From CAZPMO01 sp964587515 (lineage in GTDB: Bacteria > Pseudomonadota > Alphaproteobacteria > MPNO01), in the NCBI GenBank assembly GCA_964587515.1, contig CAZPMO010000040.1:1-30514 (forward strand): DNA of 30,514 bases, given 5' to 3'. The notes under the pieces were generated by a model that saw only the letters and a program-made list of their open reading frames with translations, did not search any database and was not told the origin of the DNA. Shown here one piece after another: positions 7,372-14,776 of the stretch (positions within the stretch are counted from its first letter, which is position 1; every line of letters starts with the position of its first letter). The position numbers were made by a program, and so were the translations under genes.

Positions 7372-8586
7372 CTACCCTTGCGGCGTGCGATGCGCCTGAT
7401 GAGACGACACCAGTGACCGTTCGCCGAACGACTTTAAATCTGTGTCGTTGGAGACCAGCAGCGCCGCCTTGAGCCTCAACAGCAATTCCCCGGCCAGGGT
7501 TTCGCCGAAGAACCAGTTGTCCAACTCGATGTCCGTGATCCGGCCCGGCTTTGAGAGCCCCGCCATATAATAGAAATGCTTGAGATCGTCGGCGGCGTAC
7601 TTGACGGTCCGTTCGGGTGGAAACGCCGGCATCGGGTTCTCGGTCGACTGATCCCGCGTATACCCTTGGATCAGATCGACGATGTCACCCTGGCTGAACG
7701 ACGTGATGCGGTCGAGTTGCCGGCCGCCGTGTTCCCGAACCCATTGATCGCGAAGCGGCTGCAAAGATTCGATCTCGGACTTCACCGCATCGGCCAACGC
7801 CCCGGCGTCTCCGGGTTGCGGCTCGGCCGCGATCGGCGCCGTCCAGGCGGCGAGGTCGGCGTCCGGCTGGGGAGGCCCATCCGGGAAATCCACCAGAAGC
7901 GGGCCGTCGGTCCGCTCCAACAGGGACAGCGCATCGACCAGCACGCGGCGCTGGAAGTCCGGCTCGTTGGGCGCGCCGAAGGGCCGGCCCAGTTCGAACG
8001 GCACGGACAGCGCCCGGGGCGGCGCTATTAGCGCCGCGTGCGCTCGAATCAGGACGATCGCCGTGGTCGGCAGACCTTCGCGTTCCAGGTAATGTGCAAG
8101 CCCGCTCACGGCGCGCGTGCACATGGGTCAAACGCCGGCGAGCATGACCCCGTCGACGCCGTCACTTTTCATGGCGTCGGCCAGACCCTTGGCCAGATCC
8201 GCGTGCGCGGTTGGCGGCGTCGCGCCCATGAAGGCGTAGTGGTCGGCCGCGACGGACCCGACAATCCCATCGGCCACCAGTTCGCGCAGCCGATCGATCG
8301 GGTACACCGTGTTGATGTCCCGCAACAGGCCGGTGCGATCGAAATTGGTCGACACGTGGCTGGTGATTAAATCGGCGATATCGGTGTCGTCGGGAATGGT
8401 CCGGAACTCGCCCTTGCCGGGGAGGAACGGCTGGTTCTCGTGACGATGCAGACCGGCGGTGGTGATGATGGATATGCGGCGGTCTTTCAGCGGCGGTCCG
8501 CCGGCGCACGGCGTTTCGTCATAGTCCGGCATTTGCTGATTGACCAGGCTGCCGCGCATGGGCTCCGGCATTTCACTGAGATACAT
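7372..8586 (-). CDS. selenoprotein of the glycine/sarcosine/betaine/proline reductase B (GrdB) family, in-frame TGA as selenocysteine
   Basis: Two open segments (8586-8131 and 8127-7372) are in the same frame and separated only by a TGA at 8130-8128. Reading it as selenocysteine gives a 404-aa protein with Sec153 in Leu-Ala-Gly-Val-Sec-Pro-Met-Cys-Thr-Arg, a U-x-x-C redox motif at the usual active-site place of GrdB/PrdB-related proteins. The N-terminal part (Ile-Ile-Thr-Thr-Ala-Gly-Leu-His, then Tyr-Pro-Ile-Asp-Arg-Leu-Arg-Glu-Leu) and the C-terminal part (Leu-Val-Asp-Ala-Leu-Ser-Leu-Leu-Glu, Leu-Leu-Val-Asp-Phe-Pro) both fit that family. A hairpin with exact 7-bp arms directly follows the TGA. 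AGGGA precedes the ATG. It is the last gene of the operon starting at 11008, 24 bp after the deacetylase. Classical partners GrdA/GrdC/GrdD are absent, so the substrate is open. An ordinary chain-terminating stop is unlikely given family continuity on both sides. Confidence 0.85.
8092..8124 (-). promoter_or_regulatory. candidate bacterial SECIS element
   Basis: On the minus strand, starting 3 nt after the TGA (8130-8128), ATGTGCA (8124-8118) is followed after 19 nt by its exact complement TGCACAT (8098-8092). The intervening sequence can form a further GCC/GGC stem capped by a loop containing GU. A coding-region hairpin just after UGA with G-U in the apical loop is the form recognised by SelB in bacteria. 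The match is by eye; no folding energy was calculated. Confidence 0.7.
8128..8130 (-). other. in-frame TGA, predicted selenocysteine codon
   Basis: The TGA is followed by CCC ATG TGC, giving Sec-Pro-Met-Cys. The frame is open for 152 codons before it and 251 codons after it. Confidence 0.8.
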
Positions 8587-8610
8587 AAGTTTGTTCCCTG
8601 TTTCGAATTG

Positions 8611-9516
8611 TTAAACCGCAATGTGGCTCTCGTGGTTTTCCAGATACCACTCGGCGATCTCCTCGCGCTTGGGCAACCATACATCGTCGAACCGTTTGAC
8701 GTAGGCGAGGAATTCCTCGAGCGCGCGCATCCGGTAGGGTTGGCCGATGACGTGCGGGTGCAGTCCGACGGTCATCAGCATGCCGGTATGCTGACCTTCG
8801 CGGTAGAGCACGTCGAACTGGTCCTTGAACACCTGAACGGTCTCGTCCACCGTCATGCCGCGGCGGAAAAACGTCGCGAAGTCGTTGAGTTCGTTGGTAT
8901 AGGGGATGCACACCAATTCGCCGCTGTCGGTATGGACCAGATAGGGCTGGTCGTCGTTCATGTAATCAGCCTGGAAGATCAAGCCGAATTCCCTGACGAT
9001 GTCCGGCGTGTTCGAGGTGCAGCGCATCGATGTCGACAGCCAACCCTTGGCGGGCTTGCCGACCACGTCTTCGTATACGTCGAGCACCCGCCCGATCAGT
9101 TCGCGTTCCTTGTCGGGCTCGTGGGCGTAGTTGGTCAGCAAATCGGTCTGGGCGTAGTTGTGCGCGATCAGCTCCCAGTCGCGCTCCTTGACCGCATCGA
9201 TCACGGCGCGGCGCTCCTTGCCCATCATGGCGTTCATGGTGCAGCTGGCCGGCACCCCAGCGCGATCGAAGGCGTCGAACACCCGCCAGCAGCCGACGCG
9301 CTGGCCGTATTCGCGCCAGGTATAGTTGGGCCAGTCGGCCACATTGGCGGGCAGCGGGTCGGGCAGGATTTGCGGGCCGCCGGCATAGAAGGTTTCGTCG
9401 CCCTCGCGGGTCAGCTCCCACCATTCCAGATTGATCGTGAAAACCAGCGCGAGCCGCGCGCCGCCCGGCCATTTGAGCGGCTTGCGGTGCGGCATGGGCA
9501 CGAAATCGTAATGCAT
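8611..9516 (-). CDS. polysaccharide deacetylase (NodB-fold) family protein, PuuE-like
   Basis: A 301-aa NodB-homology protein resembling the metal-independent allantoinase PuuE rather than chitin deacetylases. The first motif is Val-Phe-Thr-Ile-Asn-Leu-Glu-Trp-Trp-Glu instead of a Thr-Phe-Asp-Asp, and the second motif has one His (Ala-His-Asn-Tyr) without the usual second His, so classic zinc-binding residues are missing. Near the C-terminus Leu-His-Pro-His-Val-Ile-Gly-Gln-Pro-Tyr-Arg-Met-Arg-Ala-Leu is typical of the PuuE-like group. It probably hydrolyses a C-N bond in a cyclic amide; the substrate is unknown. No signal peptide. GGGAGGT precedes the ATG. It lies 16 bp after the amidohydrolase and 24 bp before the selenoprotein. 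A paralogue is at 27829-28725. Confidence 0.85.
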   Translation of the reverse strand: MHYDFVPMPHRKPLKWPGGARLALVFTINLEWWELTREGDETFYAGGPQILPDPLPANVADWPNYTWREYGQRVGCWRVFDAFDRAGVPASCTMNAMMGKERRAVIDAVKERDWELIAHNYAQTDLLTNYAHEPDKERELIGRVLDVYEDVVGKPAKGWLSTSMRCTSNTPDIVREFGLIFQADYMNDDQPYLVHTDSGELVCIPYTNELNDFATFFRRGMTVDETVQVFKDQFDVLYREGQHTGMLMTVGLHPHVIGQPYRMRALEEFLAYVKRFDDVWLPKREEIAEWYLENHESHIAV

Positions 9517-9532
9517 CTTATGTGACCTCCCT

Positions 9533-11008
9533 TTAGGCGCGGCTCAGCAGTTTCGCCGCATCGTCCTCGATCGCGGTTCCCTTGAAGAATTCGGGGTTCA
9601 TGCCGCCGTGCAGCCTGACGGCGTTGGCGAACATGAAATCGCGGTATTGCGCCTCGTCCATCAGCCCGTGTTCGAGCTGTTCGTATGCCTCGGGCATCAC
9701 GCCGCGCGCGTCGACCACGTCCCAATGACCGATATCGGACGAGAACACCGCGTTGATGGCGCGCCCGAACGGCATGCCGTCGCCGCGCAAAGCCGCGCCC
9801 GCATAGGGATCATCGGCCTCGCAGCCGAAATAGAAGGGTTTCGCGAACCGGTCGACGATGTCCTCCGCCCGCTCGATCCGGCAGGCCGCGAAGTCGTCGA
9901 GCATGGCCGGGTCGTCGCGGTCGGCCGGACCGAGACCGAAATTGCGGGGCGGTGGATCGGGGCTGTCGTCCGTCGTGATGCGGGACGCGATGAAATCGTC
10001 GGCATGGCGGTCGAACAGCTCGCGCATCAGGTCGAGGTCGACATTGGCGGAATCATATTGGCCGACGGCGTCGGCGTTGCGCTTTTCCCAGCGGCTGACG
10101 ATGCCCTGGAACAGCACGCCGCCCCACGCGGTTCCGCCTTCGAGAAAAGCGAAATTGAGATCGGGAAAACGGGCCGTCACGCCGCCGAAGAACAGCGCCT
10201 TCGCAAACAGCTCGCCGCCGGCCGCGAAATGACCCAGATGGTTGTACATGAAGTTGCTGACCGACCGTCGCATGCCCATCCCGAAGGTGGTGTTGTGGGC
10301 GGTCACCGCGACCTTGAGCGCGGCGCATCTGGCCCAGACCGGGTCGTAGTCGTGGGCGCTGTCCAGCGCCAGCATGTCGTAATATTGGGCGGCGCGCGCG
10401 ATATCGGGCGGCGCGGCTTCGGCGGCGGGCACGGTTCGGATGACGAAATTCGCGACCATTACCGCCTTCAGTCCGAGCCCGGTGACGGCATGGTCGAGCT
10501 CCGCGACCGCCTCCTCGGGGGTATGGGTCGGGATGATCGCGACCGGCGTCATGCGGTCGGCGTGATCGCGGTACAGATCGGCGATCATCGTGTTGTAGGC
10601 CCGGCACAGGGCAGGGCGGAATTCGTCGTGGGGCAGGTTGACATAGTTGAGCCCGGCGGACGGATACAGGATCGCGTAATCGATACCCAGCTCGTCCATG
10701 CGGGCGCGGCGTAAATTCGGGAACACGGCGGTGGCGCGGTCGAGCGTGTTGCGCGCCGCCGTCGCCCAGAACTGCGGCCGGCCGATCCGGCGCTCCAGGC
10801 GCTCCGCCGGGCTGGCGCCGCCCCAAAGCGACGCCTGTGCGCGCTCATCCCAGGCGAGATAATCGCGAACCATGTCGGCGCCGAACAATGCGGCAAGATA
10901 GTCGAGGACGATTTTGCGGTATTCGAGAATATGGCCGTCCGCGTCGATGGTGGGATGGCCCTGGCGCTCGCGAATTTCCGCCGCCGTCAAATTTATATCG
11001 CCGCTCAT
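9533..11008 (-). CDS. amidohydrolase family protein (ACMSD-like TIM-barrel metal hydrolase/decarboxylase)
   Basis: A 491-aa protein of the amidohydrolase-2 superfamily. The N-terminal metal motif is Asp22-Ala-Asp24-Gly-His26. Later motifs include Val-Thr-Ala-His-Asn in the middle and Ser-Ser-Asp-Ile-Gly-His-Trp-Asp-Val near the C-terminus, which supplies the metal-binding Asp. The family includes 2-amino-3-carboxymuconate-6-semialdehyde decarboxylase and aromatic-acid decarboxylases such as gamma-resorcylate decarboxylase; it is longer than ACMSD (about 335 aa). First gene of a minus-strand operon with the PuuE-like deacetylase and the selenoprotein. The ATG at 11008 has only a weak upstream GGAAGG at long spacing. 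A paralogue is at 18716-19789. Decarboxylation or hydrolysis of an aromatic ring-cleavage product is inference. Confidence 0.87.
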   Translation of the reverse strand: MSGDINLTAAEIRERQGHPTIDADGHILEYRKIVLDYLAALFGADMVRDYLAWDERAQASLWGGASPAERLERRIGRPQFWATAARNTLDRATAVFPNLRRARMDELGIDYAILYPSAGLNYVNLPHDEFRPALCRAYNTMIADLYRDHADRMTPVAIIPTHTPEEAVAELDHAVTGLGLKAVMVANFVIRTVPAAEAAPPDIARAAQYYDMLALDSAHDYDPVWARCAALKVAVTAHNTTFGMGMRRSVSNFMYNHLGHFAAGGELFAKALFFGGVTARFPDLNFAFLEGGTAWGGVLFQGIVSRWEKRNADAVGQYDSANVDLDLMRELFDRHADDFIASRITTDDSPDPPPRNFGLGPADRDDPAMLDDFAACRIERAEDIVDRFAKPFYFGCEADDPYAGAALRGDGMPFGRAINAVFSSDIGHWDVVDARGVMPEAYEQLEHGLMDEAQYRDFMFANAVRLHGGMNPEFFKGTAIEDDAAKLLSRA

Positions 11009-11310
11009 CCCGACTTATTCGCCTTCCCAGTTTCCGTGCTTTGCATGCCCGCTGCGATTGCCGGTTCGAAATCTAGACCGACGGCCCGGTGGTGTCATAC
11101 CTTTCCCCCGTTTTCGTCCCTGGACGGGTTCCGCGATCATCCAAATGCAATCGAATACCTAGCAAGTATTAATCCCGAATTGGCAAGACAAAAGATAAGT
11201 CTAAAAGGACATTATACTAATTGATAATTGAATTGAAAATTCCATCCAAACCATCATTACCAGTGCGGTGGAAAACGTCCGCCGAGGGGTAATTCTTGGG
11301 GAAATGCGAA
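11009..11310. other. divergent intergenic region, AT-rich in its central part
   Basis: This 302-bp gap separates the leftward amidohydrolase operon from the rightward envelope genes. From about 11140 to 11255 the DNA is much richer in A and T than the surrounding coding sequence. It contains a plausible leftward promoter at 11211-11239 and an overlapping TATACT at 11213-11218 on the plus strand without a good -35. No small gene or structured RNA was recognised. Confidence 0.6.
11211..11239 (-). promoter_or_regulatory. candidate sigma-70 promoter for the amidohydrolase-deacetylase-selenoprotein operon
   Basis: On the minus strand TTTTCA (11239-11234) is followed after exactly 17 bp by TATAAT (11216-11211): a 4/6 match at -35 and 6/6 at -10. 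The predicted start near 11204 leaves a leader of roughly 195 nt before the ATG at 11008. Confidence 0.4.
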
Positions 11311-11925
11311 ATGAAAAACTTTTCAGGGCCGACAAGCCCGCTTCGCTCCCCCGTGATTGAGGGAGAACGACCGGTGTCAGCCAGAAGACAAACCCAGATT
11401 AAATGGACCGTGATCGTGGCCGTGGTCGCGGTTCCGTTGGCCTTCCTGGCGCTCGGCAATGAAGGGGCCATCGTGGGCGGCGCCTGGGACACCTCGCTTG
11501 ATATCGAGGCCGGTGATTTCGTCGAGGTCTCGATCAATGTCGCCAAGCTCATGAACGACGACCGGCTGTGCTTCCGCTCGGTCGAGATCAGGACCGCCGC
11601 CGGGGCCGCCAATAAGGGCTTCCATACCTGCAAGGGCACCGCGCCCGCGCCGCCATGGCGGCGGCGCGGACGACGGACCAAACAACGACTTAACAGGACG
11701 AACGGGAAAGATCATGTTGTCACACGCAAGAGCCGGAAAAATCAGCGCCACCGAAAGGCGTCTCACGGATTCTTCGGAACGCTCCCTGTTCGCCCGAATG
11801 GCCGGCTGGGCCACAATAACCCTCGCCTCGGCGGGGCTCTTCGCGTTCGTCGCCACCGCGCCGGCCCATGCCGCCGGCGCCGACTTTTCGCTCGATTTCA
11901 CCGCGGCCGCGCCCCTGACCTATGA
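11311..11925 (+). CDS. hypothetical single-pass membrane protein, probably frameshifted near its 3' end
   Basis: Not recognised. The frame starts at ATG 11311 with GGGGA 8 nt upstream and encodes a basic N-terminus, one hydrophobic helix (Trp-Thr-Val-Ile-Val-Ala-Val-Val-Ala-Val-Pro-Leu) and a short outer domain up to about Gly-Phe-His-Thr-Cys-Lys-Gly. After about 11640 the translation turns into Arg-rich sequence that looks non-coding and overlaps the next gene by 212 nt. The frame starting at positions divisible by 3 instead stops at TAA 11691-11693, 20 bp before the next ATG, which would be normal operon spacing. A true frameshift or a sequence error in the GC run 11641-11656 is suspected. 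Its placement suggests a role with the surface protein downstream. Confidence 0.45.
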   Translation: MKNFSGPTSPLRSPVIEGERPVSARRQTQIKWTVIVAVVAVPLAFLALGNEGAIVGGAWDTSLDIEAGDFVEVSINVAKLMNDDRLCFRSVEIRTAAGAANKGFHTCKGTAPAPPWRRRGRRTKQRLNRTNGKDHVVTRKSRKNQRHRKASHGFFGTLPVRPNGRLGHNNPRLGGALRVRRHRAGPCRRRRLFARFHRGRAPDL

Positions 11926-13870
11926 TCATTCGACCGGCGGCGGCGCCTATAACGACCGCACCGTGGGCAAGGCCGACGACATCGTCGAATCCCTCCAAGG
12001 CGGCGATTTTACCTGTGGCGACAAAGTCACCTTCCTGACGGAAATCTCGGTGGCTGCGGGCGGAGAGAACGATCAGACCATCCTGGTTGATTTTTCGTTC
12101 CTGGCCGATACCACGGGCCAGTCCGGCGCGGCGATTGGCAACATCGCCGGTGTTAGCATCAACTACGGTGCGGTATCCAACGGTGCCGGCGCGGGCAATA
12201 CGGATTCAGGCATCAACGATGATGGCGGCAGCACCGCGACGCTTGTTTCGCAGACGCTTACCGCGCCACTCTTCGGAATGGGCGCCGAGCTGCTCGCAAC
12301 AGTGGAGGTCGACGGCCTCGACGCGGGGGAACAGGTAATCCTGCGTGTGGACACGCAACTGGAATGCGATCCCGGCAGCAGCCCGACGGGCAATCTGCAG
12401 GCCATGCTCGAATCCGCCACCGTGATCGATGTCGGTGGAAACCCGGTCGATCCCGCCGATGGAATTTCGAGCGGCGCGCAGACCATTCCATTCCAGAAGA
12501 TCGGCCAGCTTCCGATCCCAGACGTGATGATCGACAAGTCCGCTGATAAATCCAGCGTTTCCGCGTCGGGCGAGAACGTGACCTACACGGTCATGATCAC
12601 CAATAACGGCGAGATAGAACTCACACTGGACTCGCTGATGGACGACAAGTTCGGCGATCTTTTCGACGCGGGCAATGCGTTGTTCTCCGCCAACAGCTGC
12701 CCCGATCTGAGCGGTGACATTCTGGCCGTGGGCGACAGCACCTCCTGCACATTCACCACATTCCTCACGGGCGCGGAAGGCGTTCCGCACGTCAATACCG
12801 TCACCCTCCAGGCGACCGCCAACGGCGTGAACGGCATCTCGGATATGGACAGCGCCACGGTGAATTTCACCGCCTTCATCCCTTCGCCGTCGATGACGGT
12901 TGTTAAGTCCTCGACGACGACGGGACTGTCGGCGCCCGGCACGGTGACCTACAAATATCTGGTCACCAACACCGGCAACGTGACGCTGACCGGCATCTCG
13001 CTGGTCGACGACAACGATGAAAACGACATGAGCTGCCCGGCGAACACGTTGAACGTGGGCGCGAACATGACCTGCACGGCGACGCATGACTTCACGCAGG
13101 CCGAGCTCGACGCCGACGGTTCGCCGACGGGGGACAGCGGCAAGCTGACCAACAACGTGACGGCGTCCTCCAACGAGGCGGCCGACGCGAAAGACAAGCT
13201 CGACATCCCGATTAGCCAAAGCCCCGGCATCGATATCCAGAAGACGCCCGACAATCAGGATGTCGTGGTCGGTGCGGACGCGACGTTCACGATCAAGGTA
13301 CACGAATACGTCACGGTCGAGTTCGACGTTGTCTACCCGGCTGGCGGTTTCGTTTACATCAACCAGCACATGGATGATGGGGTGAAGGGCCGACGGATCG
13401 ATGTCGATGGCGACGGGAATCCGGAACGGTATGAAAAGTCCGGTCCGAACGGCTTGGATATGGACACGGGTGAACTCACCGCGCCGGACATGGCCGACCA
13501 CACCTTCTGTCTGGTCGACGGGCTCGGCGTCCCGATCCCCAGCGCCTTCGACGACGATGGGTGCGACACGGTCCAGAGCGTCAATGACTTCAAGCGGCTC
13601 AGAGGCGTCGGCGGCTATGTCGGGATCGGTCCCATGGAAGACGGCATGCCGATCGCGGGCGCCACGGTGACCCTCTATGACCCGAAGGGGGGTGTGGCGG
13701 GCACCACCACCACGGACGAGGACGGCTGGTATGGCATCGCCTTCAAGCACAAGGGCAAGCCGGCCGACTACACGGTGGTTCTGACGATCGGCGGTGATGT
13801 CGAAGGCGAGGCCACCGTCCGTCTCAAGGGTAATACCTTCGTGGAGGTGAACTTCGACGTAAGTCCGTAA
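11714..13870 (+). CDS. secreted surface protein with DUF11-type repeats and C-terminal carboxypeptidase-regulatory-like domain
   Basis: A 718-aa exported protein. A long N-terminus ends in a hydrophobic signal (Leu-Ala-Ser-Ala-Gly-Leu-Phe-Ala-Phe-Val) with probable cleavage after Ala-His-Ala near residue 53. An N-terminal beta-rich domain spans about 55-245. Two DUF11-like repeats follow, about 265-390 and 392-500, each starting with a (V/I)-x-K-(S/T) strand and carrying a Val-Thr-Tyr-(T/K)-Tyr/Val and Thr-Asn-(N/T)-Gly pattern. A third repeat starts at about 503 (Ile-Asp-Ile-Gln-Lys-Thr) but breaks off after some 25 residues. The C-terminus (about 645-718, Gly-Ala-Thr-Val-Thr-Leu-Tyr-Asp and Thr-Thr-Asp-Glu-Asp-Gly-Trp-Tyr) is a SdrD-B/carboxypeptidase-regulatory-like beta domain. 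No sortase or autotransporter anchor is visible. Adhesion or envelope structure is inferred. Confidence 0.8.
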   Translation: MLSHARAGKISATERRLTDSSERSLFARMAGWATITLASAGLFAFVATAPAHAAGADFSLDFTAAAPLTYDHSTGGGAYNDRTVGKADDIVESLQGGDFTCGDKVTFLTEISVAAGGENDQTILVDFSFLADTTGQSGAAIGNIAGVSINYGAVSNGAGAGNTDSGINDDGGSTATLVSQTLTAPLFGMGAELLATVEVDGLDAGEQVILRVDTQLECDPGSSPTGNLQAMLESATVIDVGGNPVDPADGISSGAQTIPFQKIGQLPIPDVMIDKSADKSSVSASGENVTYTVMITNNGEIELTLDSLMDDKFGDLFDAGNALFSANSCPDLSGDILAVGDSTSCTFTTFLTGAEGVPHVNTVTLQATANGVNGISDMDSATVNFTAFIPSPSMTVVKSSTTTGLSAPGTVTYKYLVTNTGNVTLTGISLVDDNDENDMSCPANTLNVGANMTCTATHDFTQAELDADGSPTGDSGKLTNNVTASSNEAADAKDKLDIPISQSPGIDIQKTPDNQDVVVGADATFTIKVHEYVTVEFDVVYPAGGFVYINQHMDDGVKGRRIDVDGDGNPERYEKSGPNGLDMDTGELTAPDMADHTFCLVDGLGVPIPSAFDDDGCDTVQSVNDFKRLRGVGGYVGIGPMEDGMPIAGATVTLYDPKGGVAGTTTTDEDGWYGIAFKHKGKPADYTVVLTIGGDVEGEATVRLKGNTFVEVNFDVSP

Positions 13871-13913
13871 TTGCCGGGTGGGGAATGATGATGGCGATGG
13901 GCCGGAGAGCCTG

Positions 13914-14690
13914 ATGAGACAATACGCCAGCATCCAATGCGGGGTCGCGTTCGCCGCCATCGTCCTTCTGGGGACGGTGGCGGCGGCGCAACCTGGCCCC
14001 GTCCAGACCAATAACGCCGAGACCGAAATCGCCAGGCTCGGCGATCCCAAGCCCGGACCCGTCAGCCTGCGCGCCCAGCTCCAGGCGCTTGCCGCGCGCG
14101 GCGGCTTCCAGGTCGACGGCATCGAGCTTATCGGCGACGAGGCGGCCGGGCCGCGCCTCAAGGATACCACCGAACAGCTGCGCCATTTGCTGCAACGCTA
14201 CTCCTACGTGATGCTGCTCGACGATACCGGGAAGCCGCGCGAGATCCGCATCGTCGCGAAACGGCGGCCGCGGACGCGAACCTCGGAACGGACGCCGGGG
14301 CGTCACGCCATCAAGACGACCCGGCGCGGCGTGCACCACCAGGTGACCGCTAAGCTGGTCGGTCCCAACGACGCGATGCGGCGGGTTTCGCTGATCGTCG
14401 ATACCGGCGCGACGGCCATCGTCCTGCCGGAATCGATGATGGGCCCACTCGGTTTCGAGGACGCCATGCTCAAGAAGGGTTTTTCCAACACCGCCAACGG
14501 CAAGGTGGGCGTAAAGCGCGGTACGCTGCGGTCCGTCATGGTCGGCGACGTGGAAGCCCGCGACGTGCTGGTCAGTTTCATCGCCGACGACCGGGTCGGC
14601 GGCACCAGGCTTTTGGGCATGAGCTTCCTCAACCGCTTCCGGTTCTCCATCGACGACACGAAGAACGAGCTCACCCTGCTGGTTCGCTAG
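13914..14690 (+). CDS. secreted retropepsin-like aspartic protease with N-terminal STN-like domain
   Basis: A 258-aa protein starting at ATG 13914, preceded by GGAGAG. Residues 1-26 form a signal peptide (ending Val-Ala-Ala-Ala-Gln). Residues about 45-115 (Val-Ser-Leu-Arg-Ala-Gln-Leu-Gln-Ala-Leu-Ala, then Leu-Arg-His-Leu-Leu-Gln-Arg-Tyr) resemble the short N-terminal domain of secretins and TonB receptors. The C-terminal half is a clan AA aspartic protease: Asp163-Thr-Gly-Ala-Thr167 is the catalytic loop and Leu-Leu-Gly-Met-Ser-Phe-Leu-Asn is the second flap-side motif. As one active site per chain is present, it should work as a dimer. It starts 43 bp after the surface-protein gene, so processing of that protein is a reasonable guess. 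Confidence 0.82.
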   Translation: MRQYASIQCGVAFAAIVLLGTVAAAQPGPVQTNNAETEIARLGDPKPGPVSLRAQLQALAARGGFQVDGIELIGDEAAGPRLKDTTEQLRHLLQRYSYVMLLDDTGKPREIRIVAKRRPRTRTSERTPGRHAIKTTRRGVHHQVTAKLVGPNDAMRRVSLIVDTGATAIVLPESMMGPLGFEDAMLKKGFSNTANGKVGVKRGTLRSVMVGDVEARDVLVSFIADDRVGGTRLLGMSFLNRFRFSIDDTKNELTLLVR

Positions 14691-14776
14691 CGCGCCGGCC
14701 CGGTTCCGCATGGACTGGACTCCGGCGCGGCGTCTGGCGACAATCACCGGTACGCCCATGAACCAGGGAGCCGACG

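Noticed and set aside
7372..8124. Separate gene starting at ATG 8124
   Set aside because: This ATG is the Met of the Sec-Pro-Met-Cys motif, has no ribosome-binding site, and the frame is continuous with the upstream half through TGA.
12206..14170. 654-codon open frame on the minus strand opposite the surface-protein gene
   Set aside because: Composition is Val/Arg/His/Gly-rich without domains, and the plus strand encodes a signal peptide and repeat domains in the same place.
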